Shown here: positions 14,932 through 23,495 of the stretch, one piece after another
How positions within the stretch are numbered: position 1 is the stretch's first letter
Layout of the letters: each line of letters opens with the position of its first letter
DNA from: Candidatus Thalassarchaeaceae archaeon
Lineage (GTDB): Archaea; Thermoplasmatota; Poseidoniia; Poseidoniales; Thalassarchaeaceae
NCBI GenBank assembly: GCA_029250605.1
Contig: JAQXEZ010000008.1
Coordinates: 111,770 to 175,769 of the forward strand
DNA: 64,000 nucleotides
Reading direction: 5' to 3'
Position numbers and translations under genes: made by a program
Notes under the pieces: model-generated
What the model was told of the DNA's origin: nothing
What the model saw: only the letters and a program-made list of their open reading frames with translations
Database searches by the model: none

Positions 14932-16503
14932 TCACCCGAAAATGCTTGTTAGGCCACCATCAAGTATGGCCATGGATAAATTTTCACATTCCTTGGTAAG
15001 TGATCTGTCACCATCTAGTCCATCCACATGCTTCCTAACCCACTCTGAAACTTTGCCTACACCCGCTCCGGGCGTCTCTGCAATCCCATCTAGAGCCTCT
15101 GCGGAGCAAACTAACTCATTTGCAAGAACCTGGGATAGTAGAATGGAAGATTGCAGTGCCCTAAATGTTCCAGTTGCACCCATTGAAACGTGATCTTCCT
15201 TCCCCATGCTGACAGGTACATTGCTCGTAGATGCAGGATTGGCCAGTAAATGAAGCTCGGCAATTACTGCAGCCGCAACATATTGTACGATCATTAGACC
15301 GCTCTCTAAACCCTCATTTTTCGCTAGGAAAGCCTTCTGGCCACTCCAATTTGGATCCATTAACTGATTAATGCGTCTTTCTGAGATACTTGCCAATTCA
15401 TGGCATGCTATGGCAATTGAATCACTGGCTAAAGATAGGTTCTGACCATGAAAATTACCGCCACTGATTATTTCTGCGCTTCCGTAATCATCTACGAAAA
15501 CCAATGGATTATCAGTCGCACTGTTAATCTCAATCTCAAGAATCCTGCGAACCTCGCGTAACAGGTCAATTACAGGGCCATGTACCTGTGGAGAGCATCT
15601 GAAGCAGTATGCATCCTGAACCCGGTCGCAGTCGACGTGTGAAAGCATAATCTCAGAATCCGATACAAGTTCGGATATTCGTGCTGCTGAAATTGACTGG
15701 CCTAACTGAGGCCGAGAGTCGTGAATTCTCCTATCAAATGGTTTGTGAGAGCCTCTTATTGCCTCTAATGAGCATGCTATTGATGCATCTGCTGCCAAGG
15801 CAAGGGTTTCCATGTTGAGGACTGTTAGGGTTAGGAACGCACACATCTGGCTAGTTCCATTAATCAGAGAAAGTCCTTCCTTGGCTTGTAATTTGATTGG
15901 GGTCAAATCTGCTTCCGAGAATGCAGATGCGATATCGGTGAGATGCCATGAACCTCTCACGAACCGTTGGCATTCGCCCTCACCCATCATGCCTAGAGTC
16001 ATATGAGAAAGTGGAGCAAGATCACCGGACGCTCCTAAAGACCCTATTCTAGGAACTATTGGTGCTATTCTTGCGTTGGCCATTGATAGAATGAGTTCGA
16101 CTACATCGGGCCTGGCACCAGAGACTCCTCTTGCTAGCGAATTTGCCCTGATTATCATCATCAGAAGGACAATCTCGGGATCCATCCTTTCTCCAATTCC
16201 GCAAGCATGGCTTCTTACCAGGTTCGCCTGTAGGATCTCGAGTTCATCTTTTTCGATGCTTACGGAGGACATTGCCCCGAATCCAGTATTAATTCCATAA
16301 ACTACCTCATTCGAATCAACTACCTTTTCGACTGCATCACGTGATTGTTGCATCTTATCTCTTGATTTATCTGGGAGATAGGCGGTTGCAGTGCCTTTTG
16401 CTATTGCTAATGCAGACTCAAGTGTCAGAGATTTACCGTCAATAGCTATCTCTGCCATTAGACTGGCGAGGCTAGTCGGCCAAATAGAGTCATCGAGTGC
16501 CAT
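14932..16503 (-). CDS. hutH: histidine ammonia-lyase HutH
   Basis: About 523 residues from ATG 16503 (TTG-adjacent ATG 16515 and ATG 16458, MAEIAIDGKSLTLESALAIA, are alternatives; the last matches the usual family start best). The self-processing Ala-Ser-Gly that forms the MIO prosthetic group is in RIGSLGASGDLAPLSHM; YGINTGFGAM and the QDAYCFRCSPQVHGP active-site segment are also present, as is GNFHGQNLS. It deaminates histidine to urocanate. Overlaps the hutU end by 14-26 bases depending on start. Confidence 0.97.
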   Translation of the reverse strand: MALDDSIWPTSLASLMAEIAIDGKSLTLESALAIAKGTATAYLPDKSRDKMQQSRDAVEKVVDSNEVVYGINTGFGAMSSVSIEKDELEILQANLVRSHACGIGERMDPEIVLLMMIIRANSLARGVSGARPDVVELILSMANARIAPIVPRIGSLGASGDLAPLSHMTLGMMGEGECQRFVRGSWHLTDIASAFSEADLTPIKLQAKEGLSLINGTSQMCAFLTLTVLNMETLALAADASIACSLEAIRGSHKPFDRRIHDSRPQLGQSISAARISELVSDSEIMLSHVDCDRVQDAYCFRCSPQVHGPVIDLLREVRRILEIEINSATDNPLVFVDDYGSAEIISGGNFHGQNLSLASDSIAIACHELASISERRINQLMDPNWSGQKAFLAKNEGLESGLMIVQYVAAAVIAELHLLANPASTSNVPVSMGKEDHVSMGATGTFRALQSSILLSQVLANELVCSAEALDGIAETPGAGVGKVSEWVRKHVDGLDGDRSLTKECENLSMAILDGGLTSIFG

Positions 16504-18505
16504 CAAAGATGTCATCTAAGACGTTTTCATCGACTATTTCGGGGACTGTTACCACTAGCCTACTATCTGAATCCATAGCTCGATTGATAGCTGATATGGC
16601 CCCACTATTTCTGGCCCAAGACCTTCGGGCAATCCCATTATTGACATCCCACGATATCATTGAGTCGATATTTTCCTGCGCCTTTTCGGAGCCGTCGATT
16701 ACAAGTCCAAAACCACCGTTAATCACTTCCCCCCATCCGACTCCTCCGCCATTGTGAAGGCTTATCCATGTTGCACCTCTGAATGAGTCTCCCACAAAAT
16801 TATGAACAGCCATGTCTGCAGTGAACATCGAACCGTCGTAAATGTTCGCGGTCTCTCTGAATGGGCTATCAGTACCTCCAACGTCATGATGATCTCGACC
16901 CAAAACGATTGGGGCAGATACCAAGCCGCTGGAAATTGCCTTGTTGAATTCGCTAGCAATGGTTCTTCTTCCTACTTCATCAGCGTACAAAATTCGTGCT
17001 TTGCTACCAACTATTAGGTCATGATTTTCAGCCTCTGAGATCCATTTTATGTTATCCATGTACTGTGTTCGGATATCATCTGAACAATTAGTAGAGAGCG
17101 TCTCTAGAACTTGTTTGGCTATCATATCGGTTGTTTGAAGATCTTCCTCATTACCCGAAGTGCAAACCCATCGGAATGGGCCAAACCCATAGTCGAAGCA
17201 CATTGGACCCATGATGTCCTCGACATATGATGGGTATCTGAACGAGCCATCATCAGAAATGACATCAGCTCCAGCTCGACTAGATTCGAGAAGGAAGGCA
17301 TTTCCATAGTCCCAAAAATGAGTACCCCTCTCAGCGAGGGAATTTATCGCATTTACGTGCCTCCGGAGGGAATTCTGGACAGAACTCTTGAAGCCAACTG
17401 GGTCTTTCTCCACCATAGACAGGCCTTCTTCAAATGACGTACCGGCAGGCATGTAACCACCTAACCATGGATTGTGGAGGCTGGTTTGATCACTAGCTAG
17501 CTCGGGAGTTATCCCTCTGACAACTAGATGCTCCAGCAAATCGACTACATTTCCCAGATATCCTAGTGAGACGGCTTCTTTTTTCGAGGTAGCCTGCTCA
17601 GCGCGAATACATAGTTCATCCAAGTCCTCGTATAGCTCTGACAGCCATCCCTGAGAGTGCCTCTTTCGTGCTGGTACTGGATCTATCTCAGCGATGATGC
17701 AAACAGCACCGGCAATAACTGCAGCCTTGGCCTGGGCACCCGACATCCCCCCCAATCCAGAAGTAACATACAGAACCCCGCCAAGACCTTGTTCCGATGA
17801 TTTGCCAAGGTACTTTCGTGCCGCATTCAATATGGTAATTGTTGTTCCATGAACTATTCCTTGGGGTCCTATGTACATGTACGAACCTGCAGTCATCTGC
17901 CCATACTGTGATACTCCCAAAGCGTTCATTCTCTCGTAGTCATTCTGAGACGAATAATTCGGAATCACCATACCGTTTGTGACCACGACCATTGGAGAAT
18001 CGATGCTTGAAGGGAACAAACCCAGCGGATGTCCAGAATACATCACCAGTGTCTGTTCTTCTTCCATTTTGCTAAGATAACCCATAGTTATCAGATACTG
18101 TGCCCAGTTCTGGAATACTCCTCCATTTCCACCATATGTGATCAATTCATGTGGATATTGAGCAACGTTGGGATCGAGATTATTTTGGATCATTAGCATA
18201 ATCGAGGCTGCTTTCTTACTATTGCATTGGTATTCCGAAATTGGTCTTGCGTGCATCTCGTAATTAGGCCTGAATCTATGCATGTATATGTGGCCGAATC
18301 GGTCTAGTTCGTCGAGAAACTCCGGAGCCAACACATGATGCCATTCTCTAGGGAAGTATCGCAGAGAGTTCGCTATTGCGAGGCGACGATCTTTTTCGTC
18401 CAGCACTTGGGGCCTTTTGGGAGCGTGAGGAACTGAATTGTCTATTTCTCTAATCGGTGGAAGTTCTTCTGGGATTCCTCCTAGGGAGTAATCTTCGGGA
18501 CACAT
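16490..18505 (-). CDS. hutU: urocanate hydratase HutU, long form
   Basis: 671 residues from ATG 18505, overlapping the cyclodeaminase stop by one base (TGATG). NAD-binding and active-site segments include YGGNGGVFQNWAQYL, MYSGHPLGLFPS, TAGSYMYIGPQGIVHGT, GLGGMSGAQAKAA and LGRDHHDVGGTDSPFRET. Typical bacterial enzymes are about 555 residues; this one is near the length of the animal enzyme (about 676), with extra N-terminal sequence containing EWHHVLAPEFLDEL. It hydrates urocanate to imidazolonepropionate. It sits between the folate genes and hutH in one minus-strand operon. Confidence 0.96.
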   Translation of the reverse strand: MCPEDYSLGGIPEELPPIREIDNSVPHAPKRPQVLDEKDRRLAIANSLRYFPREWHHVLAPEFLDELDRFGHIYMHRFRPNYEMHARPISEYQCNSKKAASIMLMIQNNLDPNVAQYPHELITYGGNGGVFQNWAQYLITMGYLSKMEEEQTLVMYSGHPLGLFPSSIDSPMVVVTNGMVIPNYSSQNDYERMNALGVSQYGQMTAGSYMYIGPQGIVHGTTITILNAARKYLGKSSEQGLGGVLYVTSGLGGMSGAQAKAAVIAGAVCIIAEIDPVPARKRHSQGWLSELYEDLDELCIRAEQATSKKEAVSLGYLGNVVDLLEHLVVRGITPELASDQTSLHNPWLGGYMPAGTSFEEGLSMVEKDPVGFKSSVQNSLRRHVNAINSLAERGTHFWDYGNAFLLESSRAGADVISDDGSFRYPSYVEDIMGPMCFDYGFGPFRWVCTSGNEEDLQTTDMIAKQVLETLSTNCSDDIRTQYMDNIKWISEAENHDLIVGSKARILYADEVGRRTIASEFNKAISSGLVSAPIVLGRDHHDVGGTDSPFRETANIYDGSMFTADMAVHNFVGDSFRGATWISLHNGGGVGWGEVINGGFGLVIDGSEKAQENIDSMISWDVNNGIARRSWARNSGAISAINRAMDSDSRLVVTVPEIVDENVLDDIFDGTR

Positions 18506-19125
18506 CACCAACCCAACCTCTCGTTCACCTGCAGGGTTATTGCCTCTGCTGAGGCAGTTGATTTGAGTACAACTTTGTTGATTTGCGAAGCGAGTCTGTC
18601 GACGTCATCCCCTTCGATAAACTCCAGGTTAATTCTTACGTTCATTGCAGCCATTTTTACTGCCGAAAGAGAAAGTTCCGATGCTGAGGCTAAATCAGTT
18701 AGGGCATTTGCATTACAGGAGGCGCACAACTTCTCTAGGTTGCTCAGAAGCTTCCTTGCACCGGAAGCTGTAGCGAGTGGGGCCGCGGCAGCCCCTATAG
18801 TCGCATCACGAATTGATTTTGCCCTCTCAGTCTTCTGTTCCTCGGTGTCTCTGGGAAGGCGATAGGCGGCCATTACTGATTCGAATGCTTCCGCGTCTAT
18901 CTCGGCTAGGCGCATTGCTTCCGCCATTCCTACTTGGGACTCGGAAATCACAGATTGGGCCACCTCATGCCCTTCTGCCCACTTTTTCTTTCCCACTGTG
19001 AGTCTCGCGACCATCATAGCAAGAGAGTGAGCATGGGCGAGGGAAAGGGCCGCTACCGATCCTCCCCCCGGAGTTGGGTCAGAAGAACCAATCGAGCGAA
19101 GAACCTCATTGTATCCTTCGTTCAA
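18505..19125 (-). CDS. formiminotetrahydrofolate cyclodeaminase-family protein
   Basis: 206 residues, an all-helical FTCD C-terminal-domain protein (PF04961). The N-terminal SSDPTPGGGSVAALSLAHAH motif with its glycine-rich turn is diagnostic; TVGKKKW and the EADAEAF-like E-I-D-A-E-A-F-E-S-V-M segment follow. The reaction is 5-formimino-THF to 5,10-methenyl-THF plus ammonia. The start is TTG 19125, overlapping the formiminotransferase stop by four bases; no in-frame ATG fits. In animals both activities form one chain; here they are separate neighbouring genes. Confidence 0.92.
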   Translation of the reverse strand: MNEGYNEVLRSIGSSDPTPGGGSVAALSLAHAHSLAMMVARLTVGKKKWAEGHEVAQSVISESQVGMAEAMRLAEIDAEAFESVMAAYRLPRDTEEQKTERAKSIRDATIGAAAAPLATASGARKLLSNLEKLCASCNANALTDLASASELSLSAVKMAAMNVRINLEFIEGDDVDRLASQINKVVLKSTASAEAITLQVNERLGW

Positions 19126-20171
19126 TTCTCAGACCCCCTAGCAATAGCCCATTCGATGATGCAGGATTGTGGATCGAAGTCTCTCAGCTTGTCAAGCATC
19201 AGTCCTGAAATCGCCTTTTCGACAATTGTTTTTTCATCAATTTCGCCCTTATCATTATTGTAATAATTGCCAGCGGATTTCATTGCACTCAATGGCACTA
19301 GTCCAACCAATTCTCCCGCAGTCACATTTAGTCCGATCTTTTTCGCCTCAACGCGAATAGCTTCTGTTACTTCATGGAGCCCCGTAACGTCATAATCAAG
19401 GAGATTCATCGATACCTGTGCCGTAGAAGGGTCGTACATCCATCCTGCGGCCTGTAATGACTGAAATATTCCAGGGTTTCTGATGGGCTTACCATCGTCT
19501 CCAATAACCTTCTCACCATTTTCGTCCTTCACTAGTGACCCACTAGTCCTAATCTTAGACGCAATAGAGTTAGCCTTTGACTTGTCATCAGTATCTAGAT
19601 TTACATTATAGGCAATTAGTATAGTCCTAGCCCCAGTAGCGGTCACGCCCATCTTAGGCTTAAATTCTGATGGGCCGTAATCAGGTTTCCACTCAGGAGA
19701 AATTACCTTTTCTGCCATTCCCTCGTACTGGCCTCTACGAATATCCGGAAGCCTAGACCTCTGTGGGGTTCTTGCTGCTTCGGCATAGAGGTAAACAGGT
19801 AAATCGAGCTCTTCAGATACCGTATTTGCGTATCTCTCGGAGAGTGTAACGCAATCTTCCATGGAGATCCCTTGGATTGGAATGAATGGGACTACATCCA
19901 CTGCGCCCATCCTAGCATGCTCCCCAGAGTGTTCCCTCATATCTATGAGATCAGTTGCAATACGGGTACATTCGATTACAGTTTCCAATACTTCCTCTGG
20001 CCCACCTACCATTGTCACTACTGTCCTGTTGAAGTCGTGACCCATGTCAACATCGAGTAGTGAGACGCCATTTGTCTCCCTAATCGGCCTAGTAATTTGC
20101 TCAATTAGTTGCTTATCCCTTCCTTCGCTAAAATTCGGGACGCACTCAACTAGGGTTCCCTGCATGGACAT
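19122..20171 (-). CDS. ftcD: glutamate formiminotransferase
   Basis: 349 residues. Family motifs: LVECVPNFSEGRD at the N-terminus, DVDMGHDFNRTVVTMVG, MREHSGEHARMGAVDVVPFI with the catalytic His, and YEGMAEKV; the C-terminal half has VSMNLLDYDVTGLHEV. It moves the formimino group of formiminoglutamate to tetrahydrofolate, releasing glutamate and ending histidine breakdown with the cyclodeaminase. It is the first gene of the minus-strand ftcD-cyclodeaminase-hutU-hutH(-alaX) operon, 30 bases downstream of pan. The presence of this route implies tetrahydrofolate-type C1 chemistry in the cell. Confidence 0.96.
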   Translation of the reverse strand: MSMQGTLVECVPNFSEGRDKQLIEQITRPIRETNGVSLLDVDMGHDFNRTVVTMVGGPEEVLETVIECTRIATDLIDMREHSGEHARMGAVDVVPFIPIQGISMEDCVTLSERYANTVSEELDLPVYLYAEAARTPQRSRLPDIRRGQYEGMAEKVISPEWKPDYGPSEFKPKMGVTATGARTILIAYNVNLDTDDKSKANSIASKIRTSGSLVKDENGEKVIGDDGKPIRNPGIFQSLQAAGWMYDPSTAQVSMNLLDYDVTGLHEVTEAIRVEAKKIGLNVTAGELVGLVPLSAMKSAGNYYNNDKGEIDEKTIVEKAISGLMLDKLRDFDPQSCIIEWAIARGSEN

Positions 20172-20201
20172 TGGAAGTGACTGCTCGTCAAGATATTTTG
20201 C

Positions 20202-21434
20202 TTATCCGTAGATTCCCTCGGAATTGGTTTCGTTGGACCCCTTCCTATTATCCTCGACCTTCTTTATCGCCCATATGAAATCGGATTTCTTTACGGACTT
20301 GCGGCCGCTAGATATTGCCGAAATTCCGGCTTCAACGACAGCAGACTTAATCTCAGCTCCACTAAATCCCTCAGACATTGAAGCCAATGATCTATTTTCC
20401 ACATCATTGGCCGTTGGCATTGAACTTGTATGCACAGAGTAGATAGCTTCCCTAGCATCCAAATCTGGAATAGGGATCTTAATTATTCTGTCAAATCTAC
20501 CTGGACGTAGAAGAGCAGCGTCGAGCAGTTCCGGGCGATTAGTTGCTGCAATAACCTTGACATTATCCAGACTCTCGAATCCATCTAACTCGGAAAGCAG
20601 TTGCATCAGAGTCCTCTGGACCTCACGATCCCCAGAAGTAGCGACGTCGAGCCTCTTGGAACCAATAGAGTCGATTTCATCAATGAAGATGATTGCAGGG
20701 GACTTCTGCCTTGCCATTTCGAACAGTTCCCTCACCATTCTGCCGCCCTCGCCAATGTACTTCTGGGCTAATTCTGCTCCCACTAGACCAAGAAATACGG
20801 CATTGGTGGAGTTTGCCACAGCCTTAGCCAGCATTGTCTTTCCAGTCCCGGGGGGACCTGTTAGTAGAACTCCTTTTGGAGGATCGATCCCGAAATCAGA
20901 GAATGCCTCAGGGTTCTCGAAGGGTAGCTCGATGGCCTCCTTCAGCTCCCTGATTTGTTTCTCTAGGCCGCCTATGGAAGAGTAATGAACATCTGGCGAG
21001 TCGATGATCTCCGCATTGCTAACTAATGGATCCCAAGAGTCGGAAAGTATCTCCACGACAGACAGAGTATCCTGATTTAGCGCCACTCTGGTCCCCGGTT
21101 TGATTTTTGTACTATCTAGCCGACGATTGATTGAGACTAGGAAGACTGTGCCATTGGAACTCCTGACAATTGCTTGCTCGTTGACCACATCCTGGATGTA
21201 ACCGATGATTAACGGAGGAGTGCGGATGTTGCTTAGCTCCTCTTCAAGTCTATTCGATCGCTTCTTTAGCTGTGTGAGTTCATTCTCTAGGAATAGCTTC
21301 TCTGTCAATAGCTGCTGAGCCTTGTCAGAAAGTTCCCGATAGTCCTTCGATAGTCTGTCTAGAGCACCTTTGTGAGGCTCTTTGTTGTCGAGGACATCGA
21401 TCCCACTTGGTTTCTCATCCGCCTCGGAGGCCAT
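20202..21434 (-). CDS. pan: proteasome-activating nucleotidase PAN
   Basis: 410 residues from ATG 21434 (MASEADEKPSGIDVLDNKEP); the frame extends to 21500 but would invade the mbf1 promoter. Order of parts: N-terminal coiled coil (about 25-75, LSDKAQQLLTEKLFLENELT), OB domain, AAA+ domain with Walker A GPPGTGKTMLAKAVA, Walker B AIIFIDEIDSIG, and the second region of homology ATNRPELLDAALLRPGRFDR. The last three residues, Ile-Tyr-Gly, are a hydrophobic-Tyr-X motif that opens the 20S gate. It unfolds substrates for the proteasome. Divergent from mbf1. Confidence 0.97.
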   Translation of the reverse strand: MASEADEKPSGIDVLDNKEPHKGALDRLSKDYRELSDKAQQLLTEKLFLENELTQLKKRSNRLEEELSNIRTPPLIIGYIQDVVNEQAIVRSSNGTVFLVSINRRLDSTKIKPGTRVALNQDTLSVVEILSDSWDPLVSNAEIIDSPDVHYSSIGGLEKQIRELKEAIELPFENPEAFSDFGIDPPKGVLLTGPPGTGKTMLAKAVANSTNAVFLGLVGAELAQKYIGEGGRMVRELFEMARQKSPAIIFIDEIDSIGSKRLDVATSGDREVQRTLMQLLSELDGFESLDNVKVIAATNRPELLDAALLRPGRFDRIIKIPIPDLDAREAIYSVHTSSMPTANDVENRSLASMSEGFSGAEIKSAVVEAGISAISSGRKSVKKSDFIWAIKKVEDNRKGSNETNSEGIYG

Positions 21435-21503
21435 GTTGTTCACACTAAACGGATACTTATGACCCCTGCGAAGGACTATGATGCTCAATCGTATCGGCAA
21501 TGC

Positions 21504-22085
21504 ATGGGTGCGTGCGAGCTCTGTGGGGCCGAGGGAATCGCTACAAAGAGGGCGAAGATTCCCAAGCCTGTGGGGTATAATTCGATGCTCGAGTGCTGCA
21601 ATAGATGCATTGACTCCATGGGACTAATTGTTGAGGCAGCAAGGGTACCAACGGACATCCCCACCGCAGAACCCCAAAGCGTTGTCTCGGGGAAAGGAAT
21701 CTCCGGAGTGGACATCATGACAAAGGATGATTTGGAGCTAGCAAACGACTTTCATTCGCGAATCCGCAATGCTAGGAAGCATAGGGATCTTTCCCAGGAA
21801 GACCTTGCCAAACAGATGAATGAGAAGATTGGTGTCATTCAGAAGGCAGAGAATGGAATAAGACCGACTGACTCACTACTAAACAAGTTCGAAAAGGCAC
21901 TAGAAATCGGACTATTCGTCGAGTCGGTTTCCCATGCCCATACAATGGTGGCTTCCGAGACCGATAGGCAGATGACCATCTCAGATGCGAAAAATACGTC
22001 TGAGTCTGAGCCCAAGAAGAAGCAGAAGAAGAAGAAGGGCAGAAGGCTAGGGGTCTCTCGATCTGGTGCAAGATCTAGGAGATAG
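21504..22085 (+). CDS. mbf1: multiprotein bridging factor 1 homologue (MBF1)
   Basis: About 193 residues from ATG 21504 (MGACELCGAEGIATKRAKIP); an in-frame ATG at 21459 would add 15 residues. Parts: N-terminal zinc ribbon (CELCG and CCNRC), a linker, a Cro/C1-type helix-turn-helix (IRNARKHRDLSQEDLAKQMN and IQKAENGIRPTDSLLNKFEK), and a Ser/Glu-rich linker ending in a strongly basic tail GRRLGVSRSGARSRR. MBF1 associates with the archaeal ribosome and transcription apparatus. The tail resembles the C-termini of two coiled-coil proteins in this window. tsr3 follows with a four-base gap if its GTG 22090 start is used. Confidence 0.93.
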   Translation: MGACELCGAEGIATKRAKIPKPVGYNSMLECCNRCIDSMGLIVEAARVPTDIPTAEPQSVVSGKGISGVDIMTKDDLELANDFHSRIRNARKHRDLSQEDLAKQMNEKIGVIQKAENGIRPTDSLLNKFEKALEIGLFVESVSHAHTMVASETDRQMTISDAKNTSESEPKKKQKKKKGRRLGVSRSGARSRR

Positions 22086-22089
22086 GGTC

Positions 22090-22629
22090 GTGGAAGAAGT
22101 CCCGCTCCATGTGATTCATCTCGACCAAGATGACCCGCGCAAATGCACAGCTAGGAAGATGCATGCGAATGGCCTTGTAGAGTTGCACGAATCCATAGCA
22201 AGAGCACCCAAGAGGGGTTATCTCCTAGATCCCAAATCAACAACCATACTTGGACCGGAAGATCGCGGCCTCATTTCTATTGGGGCTGCGGTTGTTGTTC
22301 TAGACTGCTCATGGAAGAGGATCGATGAATCCTTGGAGGAAATTGCTGGAAGTACTAGTCTCGAAGGGAGGATATTACCAGCATTACTAGCTGCAAATCC
22401 AGTTTCCTGGGGGAGAGTCGGCAGGTTGTCCTCTGTAGAGGCGATTGCTGCTACCTTGGCAATACTGGGTCATGACGAACAAGCCTCTAGGGTTCTAGAG
22501 CCATTCCAATTCGGGCAGCAGTTCCTAGATCTGAACAGAGAGCCACTAGAGGCATACGCCATTGCTGAGTCAAGAGATGAGGTTGCTGCAATACAATCAG
22601 AATTCTTCACAATGGAAAGTGAATCATAG
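22090..22629 (+). CDS. tsr3: rRNA aminocarboxypropyltransferase Tsr3
   Basis: 179 residues from GTG 22090, which has TAGGAGAT eight bases upstream; GTG 22066 inside mbf1 is also in frame. Family signatures: HLDQDDPRKCTARKM, LDPKSTTILGPEDRG, VVLDCSWKRID, and LPALLAANPVSWGRVGRLSS. Tsr3 uses SAM to add an aminocarboxypropyl group to a modified pseudouridine near helix 31 of small-subunit rRNA. Archaeal-eukaryal gene; coupling with mbf1 suggests a shared ribosome context. Confidence 0.95.
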   Translation: MEEVPLHVIHLDQDDPRKCTARKMHANGLVELHESIARAPKRGYLLDPKSTTILGPEDRGLISIGAAVVVLDCSWKRIDESLEEIAGSTSLEGRILPALLAANPVSWGRVGRLSSVEAIAATLAILGHDEQASRVLEPFQFGQQFLDLNREPLEAYAIAESRDEVAAIQSEFFTMESES

Positions 22630-22655
22630 AGTTACCTGAATGAGGTGTTCGTGTA

Positions 22656-22682
22656 CAGGACGGGGAGTTTCCCCCCGTCCTG
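22656..22682. repeat. perfect 10-bp GC-rich hairpin between convergent genes
   Basis: CAGGACGGGG and CCCCGTCCTG form a perfect 10-bp stem around a 7-base loop, midway between the convergent tsr3 and aquaporin-like stops. No T-run follows on either strand, so it is not a typical archaeal terminator, but its position suggests a role in ending or protecting both transcripts. Confidence 0.6.
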
Positions 22683-22714
22683 CTTGCGATAATTACTCTT
22701 CACGGTAAACAGTT

Positions 22715-23317
22715 TCAGAGATTTTCGTCGATTTTAGCGCCAACAAGGGCTCCTAGACCAACGAATAGGCCATCACAGACCCAGTTCACCAGTGTGTCGG
22801 CGATCCCGTCACCAGCACTGGCTATTGATGCGCCCATATTGTGGGCTCCGGTCAGAGTCATTGCTCCTCCCAGTACCATTAGGCCAAATGCGCTAGCCCA
22901 GGCACTGTTGCACCTTGTGTGGACCTGCCACCAAACAGCACCAGCAGCTATCATGCCAATTACCGACCAGATAGTCGCTTTCTCGGCGATGTCTGGTAAC
23001 CACATATCTGTTGCTACCCAATCTGGTCCAACGTCGCCAAACTGGGTAGCTAATAGTATGCCTAGCATCGCACCGACGGCTTGCGCAACCAAGCGCATCC
23101 CGTTGGCCATCCAGTTGCCTTCAGTGTCTCCCATGTCCCCTGTCATCATGTGACTCCAGGTAACAACGGGAAGCACGTGAGCGCCGGAGAAGGCCATCCA
23201 CACGACAGCGAGAGCGACTGCTCCCTCTAACGTGCCCAGACCCATTCCAAACACCATCCACGATAGCACAAAGGCGCCACCTATTTCTGCTTTCATTGCA
23301 TTCATATCTACGTTCAT
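22715..23317 (-). CDS. aquaporin-like (MIP family) membrane protein with degenerate NPA motifs
   Basis: 200 residues, about six membrane segments with internal duplication of the MIP type. The two half-helix loops are at the expected separation (about 110 residues), but FSGAHVLPVVTW (residues 43-54) has Leu-Pro-Val and LTGAHNMGASIASAG (155-169) has Asn-Met-Gly where channels have Asn-Pro-Ala. GAH before the first loop and the TM helices support the family call. Water or glycerol transport through such altered loops is uncertain. Start ATG 23317 is preceded by GAGGAGATG. The gene has its own promoter region with a nearby palindrome. Very Met/Trp-rich. Confidence 0.6.
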   Translation of the reverse strand: MNVDMNAMKAEIGGAFVLSWMVFGMGLGTLEGAVALAVVWMAFSGAHVLPVVTWSHMMTGDMGDTEGNWMANGMRLVAQAVGAMLGILLATQFGDVGPDWVATDMWLPDIAEKATIWSVIGMIAAGAVWWQVHTRCNSAWASAFGLMVLGGAMTLTGAHNMGASIASAGDGIADTLVNWVCDGLFVGLGALVGAKIDENL

Positions 23318-23361
23318 TTTTTCATCTCCTCGTATACACGAGTGACTTCGTCTCGTTTCCC

Positions 23362-23376
23362 TGCACTATATAATAG
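23362..23376 (-). promoter_or_regulatory. TATA element of aquaporin-like gene
   Basis: On the minus strand CTCTATTATATAGTG lies about 50 bases upstream of the start codon, which predicts a leader of about 25 bases containing the GAGGAGATG ribosome-binding sequence. The 178-base gap 23318-23495 holds this promoter and the palindrome at 23431-23448, and no gene. Confidence 0.5.
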
Positions 23377-23430
23377 AGAAGGTGCTCGACCTGCGAAAAA
23401 CGGCTAAAAACACACTTTTTCCAAATATCC

Positions 23431-23448
23431 GGTGTAACTAACTACACC
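23431..23448. repeat. inverted repeat upstream of aquaporin-like gene
   Basis: GGTGTA-ACTAAC-TACACC has 6-bp perfect arms. It lies about 55 bases upstream of the main TATA element of the aquaporin-like gene, next to a second TATA-like sequence. It could be a regulator binding site; evidence is the repeat and its position only. Confidence 0.4.
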
Positions 23449-23495
23449 TAGTATATTTTACTAAAATGAGTGTGGATTAGTACAGTAATTTTCGT

